Shown here: positions 34,687-42,738 of the stretch, piece by piece | Layout: each line of letters starts with the position of its first letter | Position numbering within the stretch: position 1 is the stretch's first letter | DNA from: Planomonospora sp. ID82291 | GTDB taxonomy: Bacteria > Actinomycetota > Actinomycetes > Streptosporangiales > Streptosporangiaceae | Direction of reading: 5' to 3' | Assembly (NCBI RefSeq): GCF_015711645.1 | Contig: NZ_JABTEX010000002.1 | Location: 1,674,001 to 1,738,000, forward strand | Length of the DNA: 64,000 nucleotides | Translations under genes and position numbers: made by a program | The notes under the pieces: generated by a model | What the model was told of the DNA's origin: nothing | What the model saw: only the letters and a program-made list of their open reading frames with translations | Databases searched by the model: none

Positions 34687-35355
34687 CTAGCCGACCGCCG
34701 CGCCCGGCCGCACCACCCCGGACTCGTAGGCGAACACCACCGCCTGGGCGCGGTCGCGCAGGTGCAGCTTCATGAGCACCCGCGCCACGTGCGTCTTGAC
34801 CGTGGCCTCGCCGACGAAGAGCTCCCGGGCGATCTCGGCGTTGGTCAGGCCGCGGGCCAGGAACCGCAGCACCTCCAGCTCCCGCGGGGTCAGCTCGCCG
34901 AGCCGGGGCGGGGGCGCGGGCTCGTGGCGGCCGGCGAAGGAGGCGATGACCCGCGTGGTCACCGCCGGGTCCAGCAGGGCGTCGCCGCCCACCACGACGC
35001 GGACGGCCTCCACGAGCTGCTCGGGCGGGGAGACCTTGAGCAGGAAGCCGCTGGTCCCCGCCCGCAGCGCGGCGTAGAGGTTCTCGTCGGTGTCGAAGGT
35101 GGTGAGCATGACGACCCGGGGCGGGTCGGGCTGGTCGAGCAGCCGCCGGGTGGCGGTGAGGCCGTCCATGCGGGGCATGGAGATGTCCATCAGGACGACG
35201 TCCGGCCGGGTGCGGCGGGCCACCGCGACGGCCTCCAGGCCGTCGGCGGCCTCTCCGACGACCTCCATGCCCGGCTCGCTCTCCACCACGAGCTTCAGGC
35301 CCGCGCGGACCATCGCCTGGTCGTCGGCGATCACGATGCGGATGACGTCGCTCAT
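34687..35355 (-). CDS. Orphan NarL/LuxR-family response regulator
   Basis: 222 residues from an ATG at 35355. Receiver domain with acidic pocket IADDQ, phospho-acceptor Asp57 (VVLMDISMPRMDG) and Lys in GFLLKVSPPEQL. C-terminal LuxR helix-turn-helix (ELTPRELEVLRFLARGLTNA, VGEATVKTHVARVLMKL). Such regulators normally pair with a histidine kinase gene next door; none is present on either side, so it is an orphan or its kinase lies elsewhere. Confidence 0.93.
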   Translation of the reverse strand: MSDVIRIVIADDQAMVRAGLKLVVESEPGMEVVGEAADGLEAVAVARRTRPDVVLMDISMPRMDGLTATRRLLDQPDPPRVVMLTTFDTDENLYAALRAGTSGFLLKVSPPEQLVEAVRVVVGGDALLDPAVTTRVIASFAGRHEPAPPPRLGELTPRELEVLRFLARGLTNAEIARELFVGEATVKTHVARVLMKLHLRDRAQAVVFAYESGVVRPGAAVG

Positions 35356-35863
35356 GCGGATACCTCCTCAGGAGAGCGGGAGCGGTGCGCGGACCCGGAG
35401 TCCTCCCAGGAGCCGGCCCGGCGCCCTCCGGCTTCCGGCGCCGGAGGGAGGCGTCGGGGAGAAGGGAGGAGGAGTGCCATGCCGGGAGACTAAACCTTCA
35501 CGTCGCTATTGCATATAGGACAAAACACCCACCCAACTGGCTTGCAAGTGGGCTACAAGTGCCTCCCGGAACCTCAGACGCCCGCGCCCGCCCTACCGCG
35601 ATCGGTGTAGTACCGGGTCTCCGGAACGCGCGCGGAAATCAATCCGGGGGTGTACGACTTCGCCCGCGTCGTCGCCTACCGTCATACGGACCGACCGCCG
35701 GCCCCGGTCCGCCGGACCCCGCAGCGGGCGGCCGAGGCGGGCCCGCGGGGACGACGACCGCTCCCGCGCGGTCGTTCCCGCCGGAGGCCCGCGCGCCGGG
35801 GAGACGCGAACCGGTGACGCCCCTCCGCGCTCCGGGCCGTCCGCGGCGGGCTGAGACGACGGG
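35356..35863. other. 508-bp divergent spacer with promoter-like AT-rich patch
   Basis: Contains a hairpin (cctccggc...gccggagg, about 35430-35452), a strong plus-strand ribosome-site-like run gggaggagg at 35464-35472, and an AT-rich patch at 35495-35560 with ttgcatataggac that probably holds promoters for the divergent genes. Candidate miniature reading frames here are weak. The remainder is GC-rich with no conserved frame. Confidence 0.45.
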
Positions 35864-36436
35864 ATGAGGACCATGAGAGCGAAGAGCGCGGTCACCGCGG
35901 CGGCACTGGCCCTGACGGTCGCGGGGTGCGGGTTCGGACCGGACCCCGCGGACGTCCCGAAGGAGCGGGTGGAACTCGCCTCCTCCGCCGGGAACGCCCC
36001 CGCGGAGGAGGCGACCGCGCCGCCGGACAAGGTCCTGGCCGCGCGGGAGAGCAGCCTCGACCAGCACCGCTTCCGGGTGGAGGTCGTGCAGTTCGCCCGC
36101 CGCGACCGGTTCGTGAACCTCACCTTCACGGCCACCGTGACGGAAGGCGACTCGGCGCTGGGCTGGCAGGTGAACAACGCCTTCTCGGCGGTGCCCAAGC
36201 AGAACGCCGACGTCGACGGCGTGTTCCTGATCGACGTGAAGAACGCCAAGAAGCACCTCGTCGCCCAGGACAGCGCGGGCGGCTGCGTCTGCAGCAGGAT
36301 CACCGGGTCCCTGTTCCTCAAGAAGGGCGACGGCGCGGTGTTCTCGGCCACCTTCGCCGCCCCGCCGGCCGACGTGACCTCCATGGATGTGCACATCCCC
36401 AACGTCGGGACGCTGGCCGATGTACCGCTCGGCTAG
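35864..36436 (+). CDS. Secreted lipoprotein, partner of the OmpA-domain gene
   Basis: 190 residues from an ATG at 35864; ATG 35873 is an alternative. Lipoprotein signal with lipobox LTVAGC. A disordered acidic stretch precedes a beta-rich domain (VEVVQFARRDRFVNLTFTAT, WQVNNAFSAV, GGCVCSRITGSLFL) reminiscent of DUF4352/Ig-like extracellular modules. The next gene starts 17 bp before this one ends, so the two are coupled. Predicted to sit on the outer face of the membrane. Function unknown. Confidence 0.75.
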   Translation: MRTMRAKSAVTAAALALTVAGCGFGPDPADVPKERVELASSAGNAPAEEATAPPDKVLAARESSLDQHRFRVEVVQFARRDRFVNLTFTATVTEGDSALGWQVNNAFSAVPKQNADVDGVFLIDVKNAKKHLVAQDSAGGCVCSRITGSLFLKKGDGAVFSATFAAPPADVTSMDVHIPNVGTLADVPLG

Positions 36437-37004
36437 CGCGCTGGCCGTGGCCGCGGTCCTGCTCACCCCCGCGCCGGGCCCGCCCACGCCGCTCCCCGTG
36501 CAGGCGGGCCCCCCGGTCACCGCGCCCGTCCTCGACCTGGACGCCCCGTCGTCGGACGTCCGGGGCGAGACGCTGGACATCAGCCAGCGCATCGCCACCT
36601 CCGACGGGTCCGTCACGGACGAGACCAGCGGCACGGAACGCAAGATCGTCGTCGCGGCCGACGTGCTGTTCGCCTTCGACCGGGCGACCCTGACCGCCAA
36701 GGCCGAGAAGCGCCTGGCGCAGGTCGCCGAGCGGCTCGCCGCCGAGGCGGCCGGCGAGCGGGTGCGCATCGACGGCCACACCGACGCCAAGGGCGACGAC
36801 GCCTACAACCTCGCCCTCTCGCTCCGGCGGGCGCAGGCCGTGCGGCGGGTCCTGGAGCGGCTGCTGCGCGGCCGGGGCGTCACCTTCGCCGTCGAGGGCC
36901 ACGGCGCCGCCGACCCCGTCGCGCCCAACGTCGCCCCCGACGGCGGGGACAACCCGGAGGGCCGCGCCAGGAACCGCCGGGTGGAGATCGGCTTTCCGAA
37001 GTGA
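36420..37004 (+). CDS. OmpA-family peptidoglycan-binding protein
   Basis: 194 residues from an ATG at 36420 overlapping the lipoprotein gene. Signal peptide (SASALAVAAVLLTPAP), a linker, then an OmpA-like domain: ADVLFAFDRATLTAKAEKRL, VRIDGHTDAKGDDAYNLALS, RRAQAVRRVLERLL and ARNRRVEIGFP. It keeps the HTD and RRVEI positions that bind diaminopimelate in peptidoglycan. OmpA domains in monoderms tether exported proteins to the wall; here it probably works with the overlapping lipoprotein. Confidence 0.88.
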   Translation: MYRSASALAVAAVLLTPAPGPPTPLPVQAGPPVTAPVLDLDAPSSDVRGETLDISQRIATSDGSVTDETSGTERKIVVAADVLFAFDRATLTAKAEKRLAQVAERLAAEAAGERVRIDGHTDAKGDDAYNLALSLRRAQAVRRVLERLLRGRGVTFAVEGHGAADPVAPNVAPDGGDNPEGRARNRRVEIGFPK

Positions 37005-37226
37005 GGTCCGCGGCGGGAGGCCCGCCACGCCCCCGCGCGGCTCCCCGCTGCCGCTGAAGATAGAGGTTTCCTTACCCGTTCCGGGTGCTTGACCTGGTGC
37101 TCCGTGCTGGACGATGGTCCCGGCCATTCCTTCCGTCCGCCGCCCGGGGTCCGGAACCCCGCCCCGGCGGACGGGTCGCGCATGGCTTCCAGGGCCGGTA
37201 AACGGCGTGTTACGGGCTTCTCATAA

Positions 37227-38615
<1,389 letters not shown>

Positions 38616-38683
38616 CCCCCTGCGGTCCGGCGGGTGACGGCGCGCCGGACCGGTCCGGTGGGCGACGAGTACGGGCGCCCGGG

Positions 38684-39673
38684 TCAGCGGGCGACGGCGC
38701 GGCGGAGGCCGGCGAGGGAGGCGGCCAGCAGCCGGGCGCGGCCGGTGGACGCGGCGTAGTCGGCGAGCACCGCGCACAGGCACACCGCCAGCACGCGCGC
38801 CGCCAGCTCGCGCCCGGGACCGACCGGACGGCCGTAGGCCGTGAGCAGGGCCGTACGGGCGGCCCCGTCGAAACCGGCGTAGGCCAGGGAGAGGTCGACC
38901 GCCGGATCGGCCCGGCACAGGTCGCCCCAGTCGATGACGCCGGTCGCCCGCCCGTCCTCGCCCACCAGCAGGTGCCGCAGGTGCAGGTCGCCGTGGGAGA
39001 CGACGGCGGGGCCGGGCGGCGGGCCCGCCCGCTCGCCCTCGGCGAGGAGCCGGTCCACGGCCGGGTCCGGGCTCCACACGCCGCGCCGTACCAGCCGGTC
39101 CAGCCGCTCCCGGGACATGGACGCCCGGACCGCCGGATCGGCCCGGCGCATCGGGTCGACGGGCAGGCCGCCGCCCACCTCGGCGGCCAGCTCCGGATCG
39201 TGCAGGGCGCGCAGGAACGCGCCGAGGCCGGCGGCGGCCCGCACCCGCCCGTCCGCGGAGAGGTCGACCTCGGCCAGCTCCCGGCCGGGGATCAGCTCCG
39301 CGCCCCAGAACGGCCACGGGTAGGCGCCGGACGGCCGCCCGACCCGGACCGGCACCGGCAGGGCCAGCGGCAGCCGCGCCGCCAGGGCGGGCAGCGTCGC
39401 GATCTCCCGCTGGACGCCGGGCAGCGCGACGGCCCGGCGGGGGAACCGGAACGCCCAGCGCTCGCCGACGAGGTGGACGGTGTTGTCCCAGCCGGTGGCC
39501 AGCAGCCGGACCGGCGCCCCGCGCAGGTCGGGGAACTGCCGTCCCACCAGCGCCGCCGCGTCGGCCTCCTGGACGTCCTGCTCGGCCGCCCACTCCGGCG
39601 CCGCCGTCCTCCCCGCCGGGCCGTCACTCGTCTCGGGCGCGTTCGCCGGATCACCGTCGGTCACGGCCGCCAC
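38684..39673 (-). CDS. APH-family phosphotransferase
   Basis: 329 residues from a GTG at 39673 (GTG 39664 also possible). Kinase-like fold: NTVHLVGERWAFRFPRRAVA, catalytic loop AVVSHGDLHLRHLLV and metal-binding ATGVIDWGDLCRADPAVDL. These are hallmarks of aminoglycoside/macrolide phosphotransferase-like enzymes. The substrate is not predictable, and resistance should not be assumed; many actinomycete members act on endogenous metabolites. Confidence 0.87.
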   Translation of the reverse strand: MAAVTDGDPANAPETSDGPAGRTAAPEWAAEQDVQEADAAALVGRQFPDLRGAPVRLLATGWDNTVHLVGERWAFRFPRRAVALPGVQREIATLPALAARLPLALPVPVRVGRPSGAYPWPFWGAELIPGRELAEVDLSADGRVRAAAGLGAFLRALHDPELAAEVGGGLPVDPMRRADPAVRASMSRERLDRLVRRGVWSPDPAVDRLLAEGERAGPPPGPAVVSHGDLHLRHLLVGEDGRATGVIDWGDLCRADPAVDLSLAYAGFDGAARTALLTAYGRPVGPGRELAARVLAVCLCAVLADYAASTGRARLLAASLAGLRRAVAR

Positions 39674-40047
39674 GTTACCGCCGCCGGCCCGGCTCGTCGC
39701 CTCCGTTCATCGCATTCTCCTATCGCGGTACGGGTGCACGGGGCACCGCGATAGGGGCGAAGGCGGTGACGGCCCTTCCGCTTCCGGAGGCGCGTTCCTT
39801 TCCCGGGGCGCGGGACCGGCGTTTCCCGGTTCCCGGTTTCCGGTTCCCGGTTTCCGGTTTCCGGGAGGTCCTCTCCGCGGATCGCCCCGTCGTGGAGGCC
39901 TCCGTCCGCCGGTCCGCCGGCGGGCAGGTCGAAAAGGCCTTTCTCGGCGGCGGTGAGAAAGGCCCGCCAGGCGTCGAAGCCGAAGAGGACGCCCTGCTGC
40001 TCGGGATCGCGGATCCGGACGCCGCCGGGGACGAAGGACACGATCAC
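39661..40047 (-). CDS. DUF397-like protein coupled to the HATPase gene
   Basis: 128 codons from a GTG at 40047 within GTGA, overlapping the HATPase stop by four bases. Only the C-terminal half of DUF397 is recognisable (GGVRIRDPEQQG, DAWRAFLTAAEKGLFDLPAG). It lacks the usual SxxxGNCVEV half. After about residue 60 the frame runs through a cggttcccggtttc repeat (39823-39866) into basic low-complexity sequence and ends against the phosphotransferase start. The tail may be an artefact of repeat expansion. The gene may be a shortened DUF397 of the second WhiJ/AbaA-like module. Confidence 0.45.
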   Translation of the reverse strand: MIVSFVPGGVRIRDPEQQGVLFGFDAWRAFLTAAEKGLFDLPAGGPADGGLHDGAIRGEDLPETGNREPETGNRETPVPRPGKGTRLRKRKGRHRLRPYRGAPCTRTAIGECDERRRRAGPAAVTWRP

Positions 40048-40508
40048 CCGCACGGCCGCACCGGAGGGCCGGGGCGGGCGCCGAGGACGCACCACACGGT
40101 ACGGCCCGCACCCGCGTGGTGGCGGACGCCCCAGCGCCCTCCGGACAGCTCGCGCACGATCACCAGGCCCCGGCCCCGCTCCCGGTCGTCCGGTACGGCC
40201 TCGCGCACACGGGGCTCTGAACCCTCGCCGCCCGGATCGGTGACCTCGACGCAGAGCAGGCCGCCCGTCCGGGTGAGGGTCAGCAGGGCCAGGCCGTCCG
40301 GCCGGCCGCGACCGGCGTGCAGGGCCGCGTTGGCGACCAGTTCGGAGGCCGCCAGCCGTACGTCCTCGTAGTGCGGGTGGTCCGCGCCGAGCCATTCCCT
40401 TATCCGGGACCTGGCCCGTGAGGCGGATTCGAGGTCGAGTTTCAGATAGGTCTCCCCGAGGAATTCCGATTCGAGGTCCCGGGGCGCCGCCGCTGGATTC
40501 ACATTCAC
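40044..40508 (-). CDS. AbaA-like ATP-binding (HATPase_c_2) protein, second copy
   Basis: 154 residues from a GTG at 40508; an in-frame ATG at 40547 would add 13 basic residues. GHKL ATPase motifs: N-box LAASELVANAALHAG, EVTDPGGEGSEP (G1) and RGRGLVIVRELSG (G2). It is divergent from an XRE-DUF5753 gene, as in the module at 23.6-25.4 kb, so this window holds two paralogous WhiJ/AbaA-like modules. Role: predicted anti-sigma-factor-like kinase in developmental regulation. Confidence 0.82.
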   Translation of the reverse strand: MNVNPAAAPRDLESEFLGETYLKLDLESASRARSRIREWLGADHPHYEDVRLAASELVANAALHAGRGRPDGLALLTLTRTGGLLCVEVTDPGGEGSEPRVREAVPDDRERGRGLVIVRELSGGRWGVRHHAGAGRTVWCVLGARPGPPVRPCG

Positions 40509-40634
40509 CTGCCGTCGTTTTCCGGATCGCTCCGCCGAGCGTCGCATCCGGTGGCTACAGTCGGTGCCGGAACGACCGCGCCACCTGTTCATCGGTTCTT
40601 GTGAAATCCCCGTTGAAAATCCCGGGAGGCTCCC

Positions 40635-41468
40635 GTGCCGAGACCCCGCCCGCTCGACCCGAGCACGTCGCCGACCGCCCTGTTCGGCTACGAGCTGCGC
40701 AGGCACCGGCAGGAGGCGGGGCTCTCGCAGGCGAAGCTGGCCGGCCGGGCGGGGTACGCCCTGGGCACGATCTCCATGGCGGAGACCGGACGGCGGCCCC
40801 CGACGGAGGACTTCGCCCGGCGCTGCGACGAGGTGCTGGGCGCGGACGGCGCGCTGATCCGGATCAAGGAGATGATCGACAACCTGGCCTCCCGGCTCCC
40901 GGCCTGGTTCCGGCCGTGGGTGGAGATCGAACAGGCCGCCGAGAGCCTCCGCACATGGGAACCGCTCATCGTTCCGGGTCTGCTCCAGACCGCCGACTAC
41001 GCCCGGGCGCTCTTCACCGGAGAACCGCGTTCCTCGGCGGAAGGTGTGGAGAAGGACGTGGCCGCCCGGCTGGAGCGCCAGCGCATCCTGGAGCGTGAGG
41101 AGCCGCCCATGCTCTGGGCGGTCATCGACGAGGGGGTGATCCACCGCCGTATCGGCGACGAGACGGTCATGGCGGCGCAGCTCGACCACCTGCTGGAGAC
41201 GGCCCGCCTGCCGCACGTCACCGTCCAAGTGCTGCCCTCCGACGCGGGCAGCACCGTCGGGCTGAGGGGTGCCTTCGTCGTTGCGCAGGTCCGGGGCCTC
41301 GCCAATACTGTCTACCTGGAGACGGCCGGTCAGGGGCAGGTCACCGACCGGCCGGACGACGTGGCCGACATCGTGATCACATACGAGGCGATCCGGACCG
41401 AGGCGCTTCCGCAGCGGGCGTCGCTGAAGCTGATCGAGGAGATGAGGGACCGGTGGACCAGGAGCTGA
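40635..41468 (+). CDS. XRE-family regulator with DUF5753, second copy
   Basis: 277 residues from a GTG with a GGGAGG site. Helix-turn-helix in residues 18-70 (GYELRRHRQEAGLSQAKLAG, GTISMAETGRRPP). DUF5753 follows (WEPLIVPGLLQTADYARALF, LERQRILEREEPPMLW, VTVQVLPSDAG). The gene overlaps the downstream DUF397 gene by 16 bp. It is only moderately similar to the copy at 24292, so the modules are old paralogues rather than a recent duplication. Confidence 0.92.
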   Translation: MPRPRPLDPSTSPTALFGYELRRHRQEAGLSQAKLAGRAGYALGTISMAETGRRPPTEDFARRCDEVLGADGALIRIKEMIDNLASRLPAWFRPWVEIEQAAESLRTWEPLIVPGLLQTADYARALFTGEPRSSAEGVEKDVAARLERQRILEREEPPMLWAVIDEGVIHRRIGDETVMAAQLDHLLETARLPHVTVQVLPSDAGSTVGLRGAFVVAQVRGLANTVYLETAGQGQVTDRPDDVADIVITYEAIRTEALPQRASLKLIEEMRDRWTRS

Positions 41469-41656
41469 ACGAGGCCGTCTGGGTGAAGTCGCCGTTCTCC
41501 GGCGGCAACGGCGGCAACTGCGTGGAGATCGCCAAGCTCTCCGGCGGCCGGGTCGGCGTCCGCGACAGCAAGGACCCGTCCGGCCCGTCGCTGGTGTTCA
41601 CCCCGGGGGAGTGGGCCGCCTTCACCCGCTGGCTCCGCACCGACGACACGGTCTGA
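41453..41656 (+). CDS. DUF397 small protein, second copy
   Basis: 67 residues from a GTG inside the regulator's end. Canonical DUF397: VWVKSPFSGGNGGNCVEIAK, VGVRDSKDPSGPSLVFTPGE and EWAAFTRWLR. Coupled to the XRE-DUF5753 gene. Confidence 0.93.
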   Translation: MDQELNEAVWVKSPFSGGNGGNCVEIAKLSGGRVGVRDSKDPSGPSLVFTPGEWAAFTRWLRTDDTV

Positions 41657-41685
41657 CCCGGGCAGGGCGACCTCTCGCGGGGGAC

Positions 41686-42087
41686 TCACCCGCCGCTCTG
41701 GTCAAGCCGGCCGATGACGGTGTCGACGTCCCAGCTCCACGCCCCCAGGTGTGCACCGCTCGCATACCCGGTCCGTCGCCTCAAGCGCCCGGTCCAGGTC
41801 ACCGCTTCGGCCAGGGCCGCGTCCAGGCCCGCCGTACCGGCCGACCGCAGCCAGGCCTCCGGATCGGGGATGCCGCGCCGGTCCAGCAGGTCCTCCAGGC
41901 GGTCGCGGACGTCGTGGAAGCGGGCCTCGCCTCCGCGCAGCAGCGCGTCCAGGTACTCCAGAGTCCGGGGATGGCCGCCGACGTCCGTCCAGGCCCGCTG
42001 CCGGTCGGCGAGCCGGCGGGCCCAGCCGGCGTCCTGCGGGGCGTGGGAGACGAACGCGTCGCCCGCCGGCCGCCCCGCGCCGCTCAC
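41686..42087 (-). pseudogene. Broken TIR gene fused to a copied NB-ARC-protein segment
   Basis: A 133-codon frame from an ATG at 42087 that overlaps the stop of the upstream TIR gene. Its first 28 residues read as the start of another TIR domain (GDAFVSHAPQDAGWARRLAD). From 42006 down to 41797 it switches abruptly to a nearly identical inverted copy of 45058-45267, part of the large TIR-CHAT-NB-ARC-TPR gene. The last 37 residues are unrelated. The junction has a short shared gaccggc. A chimeric remnant is most likely; expression is possible but a folded product is not expected. Confidence 0.8.
41797..42006 (-). repeat. 210-bp inverted duplicate of 45058-45267
   Basis: The reverse complement matches the segment of the large STAND gene encoding the end of its ATPase/winged-helix region, with only about three base differences, clustered at one spot. 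This implies a very recent duplication or gene conversion. The copy ends abruptly at both sides. Confidence 0.9.
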
Positions 42088-42506
42088 GACGCCCGCCGTA
42101 CGGCCTCGGCGATCTCGTCCACCCGCTCGTCGAAGACCTCGTCGGTCGCGTCCCGCAGGTCGCTGTGGAACCGGATCTTCATGAACTCCGGGATTTCTCC
42201 GTCGTCGATGTCCGAAATGAGGACGGGGATGAGGAGCCGTCCATCGCTCATGCTCCGCTGGAGCAGGGCGTGGTACTCGTTCAGCACCGGCCCGCTGGCC
42301 ATCGAGGCCGGGCTCATCACGAGCAGGCCGTGCGCGGAGCCGCGGATGGCCTGGTCGATCTCGTGGAAGATGATCGACCCCGGCCGGACGACCACCTTGT
42401 CGTAGGCCACCCGCAGGCCGCGCGCCTCCAGTCGTCCGGCGAGGTTCGCGACCAGCTCGGCATCCGTGTGGGAGTAGGAGACGAAGACGTCGTAGTCCGT
42501 GCTCAC
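42084..42506 (-). CDS. Stand-alone TIR-domain protein
   Basis: 140 residues from an ATG at 42506; the whole protein is one TIR domain. It has the box-1 strand YDVFVSYSHTD, the BB-loop region DKVVVRPGSIIFHEIDQAI and the alphaC segment SGPVLNEYHALLQ, whose Glu77 occupies the position of the catalytic NADase glutamate. It ends with a helix (FDERVDEIAEAVRRAS). Predicted cytosolic NAD-consuming effector. It is divergent from the giant TIR-CHAT-NB-ARC-TPR gene and likely works with it. Confidence 0.9.
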   Translation of the reverse strand: MSTDYDVFVSYSHTDAELVANLAGRLEARGLRVAYDKVVVRPGSIIFHEIDQAIRGSAHGLLVMSPASMASGPVLNEYHALLQRSMSDGRLLIPVLISDIDDGEIPEFMKIRFHSDLRDATDEVFDERVDEIAEAVRRAS

Positions 42507-42693
42507 CGGGAGGTCACCTCCGGAGGGGGTCGGTCCCGGCGGAGGGAGGGGCGGCGTCCCCGGGTCTTGCGGACGACGGCCGGCCGGGCGCAGCGGACGC
42601 CCGTAACGGCGACGAGAAGGCCGGCGACGGCGACGGCCGGCTCCGCGAGGTCCATGAAGGTCAGATTACGTCGCCGACCGTTTCCATGGCTTT

Positions 42694-42726
42694 CCGTACC
42701 GGGAAATGGTGAACTTCCCGGTACGG
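42694..42726. promoter_or_regulatory. Perfect 12-bp inverted repeat before the TIR-CHAT-NB-ARC gene
   Basis: Arms ccgtaccgggaa (42694-42705) and ttcccggtacgg (42715-42726) are exactly complementary, with a 9-nt centre. It ends 12 bp before the chosen ATG and overlaps the zone of the ribosome site, so it can be either an operator or an RNA hairpin controlling translation. An alternative ATG (42706) lies in its loop. Confidence 0.75.
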
Positions 42727-42738
42727 ACGGGAGGGCGG

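Noticed and set aside
37195-37220. GlnR-like box before gdhA (GTAA...TTAC)
   Set aside because: Only 4-bp arms with non-standard spacing, too weak to support a nitrogen-regulator site without a matrix score.
38684-39673. Antibiotic resistance call for the APH-family gene
   Set aside because: Only the general kinase fold is visible; no residues specific for aminoglycoside or macrolide enzymes could be recognised.
42706-42738. ATG at 42706 as the start of the TIR-CHAT-NB-ARC-TPR gene
   Set aside because: It lies in the loop of the 12-bp inverted repeat without a ribosome site; ATG 42739 has GGGAGG and begins at the TIR domain.
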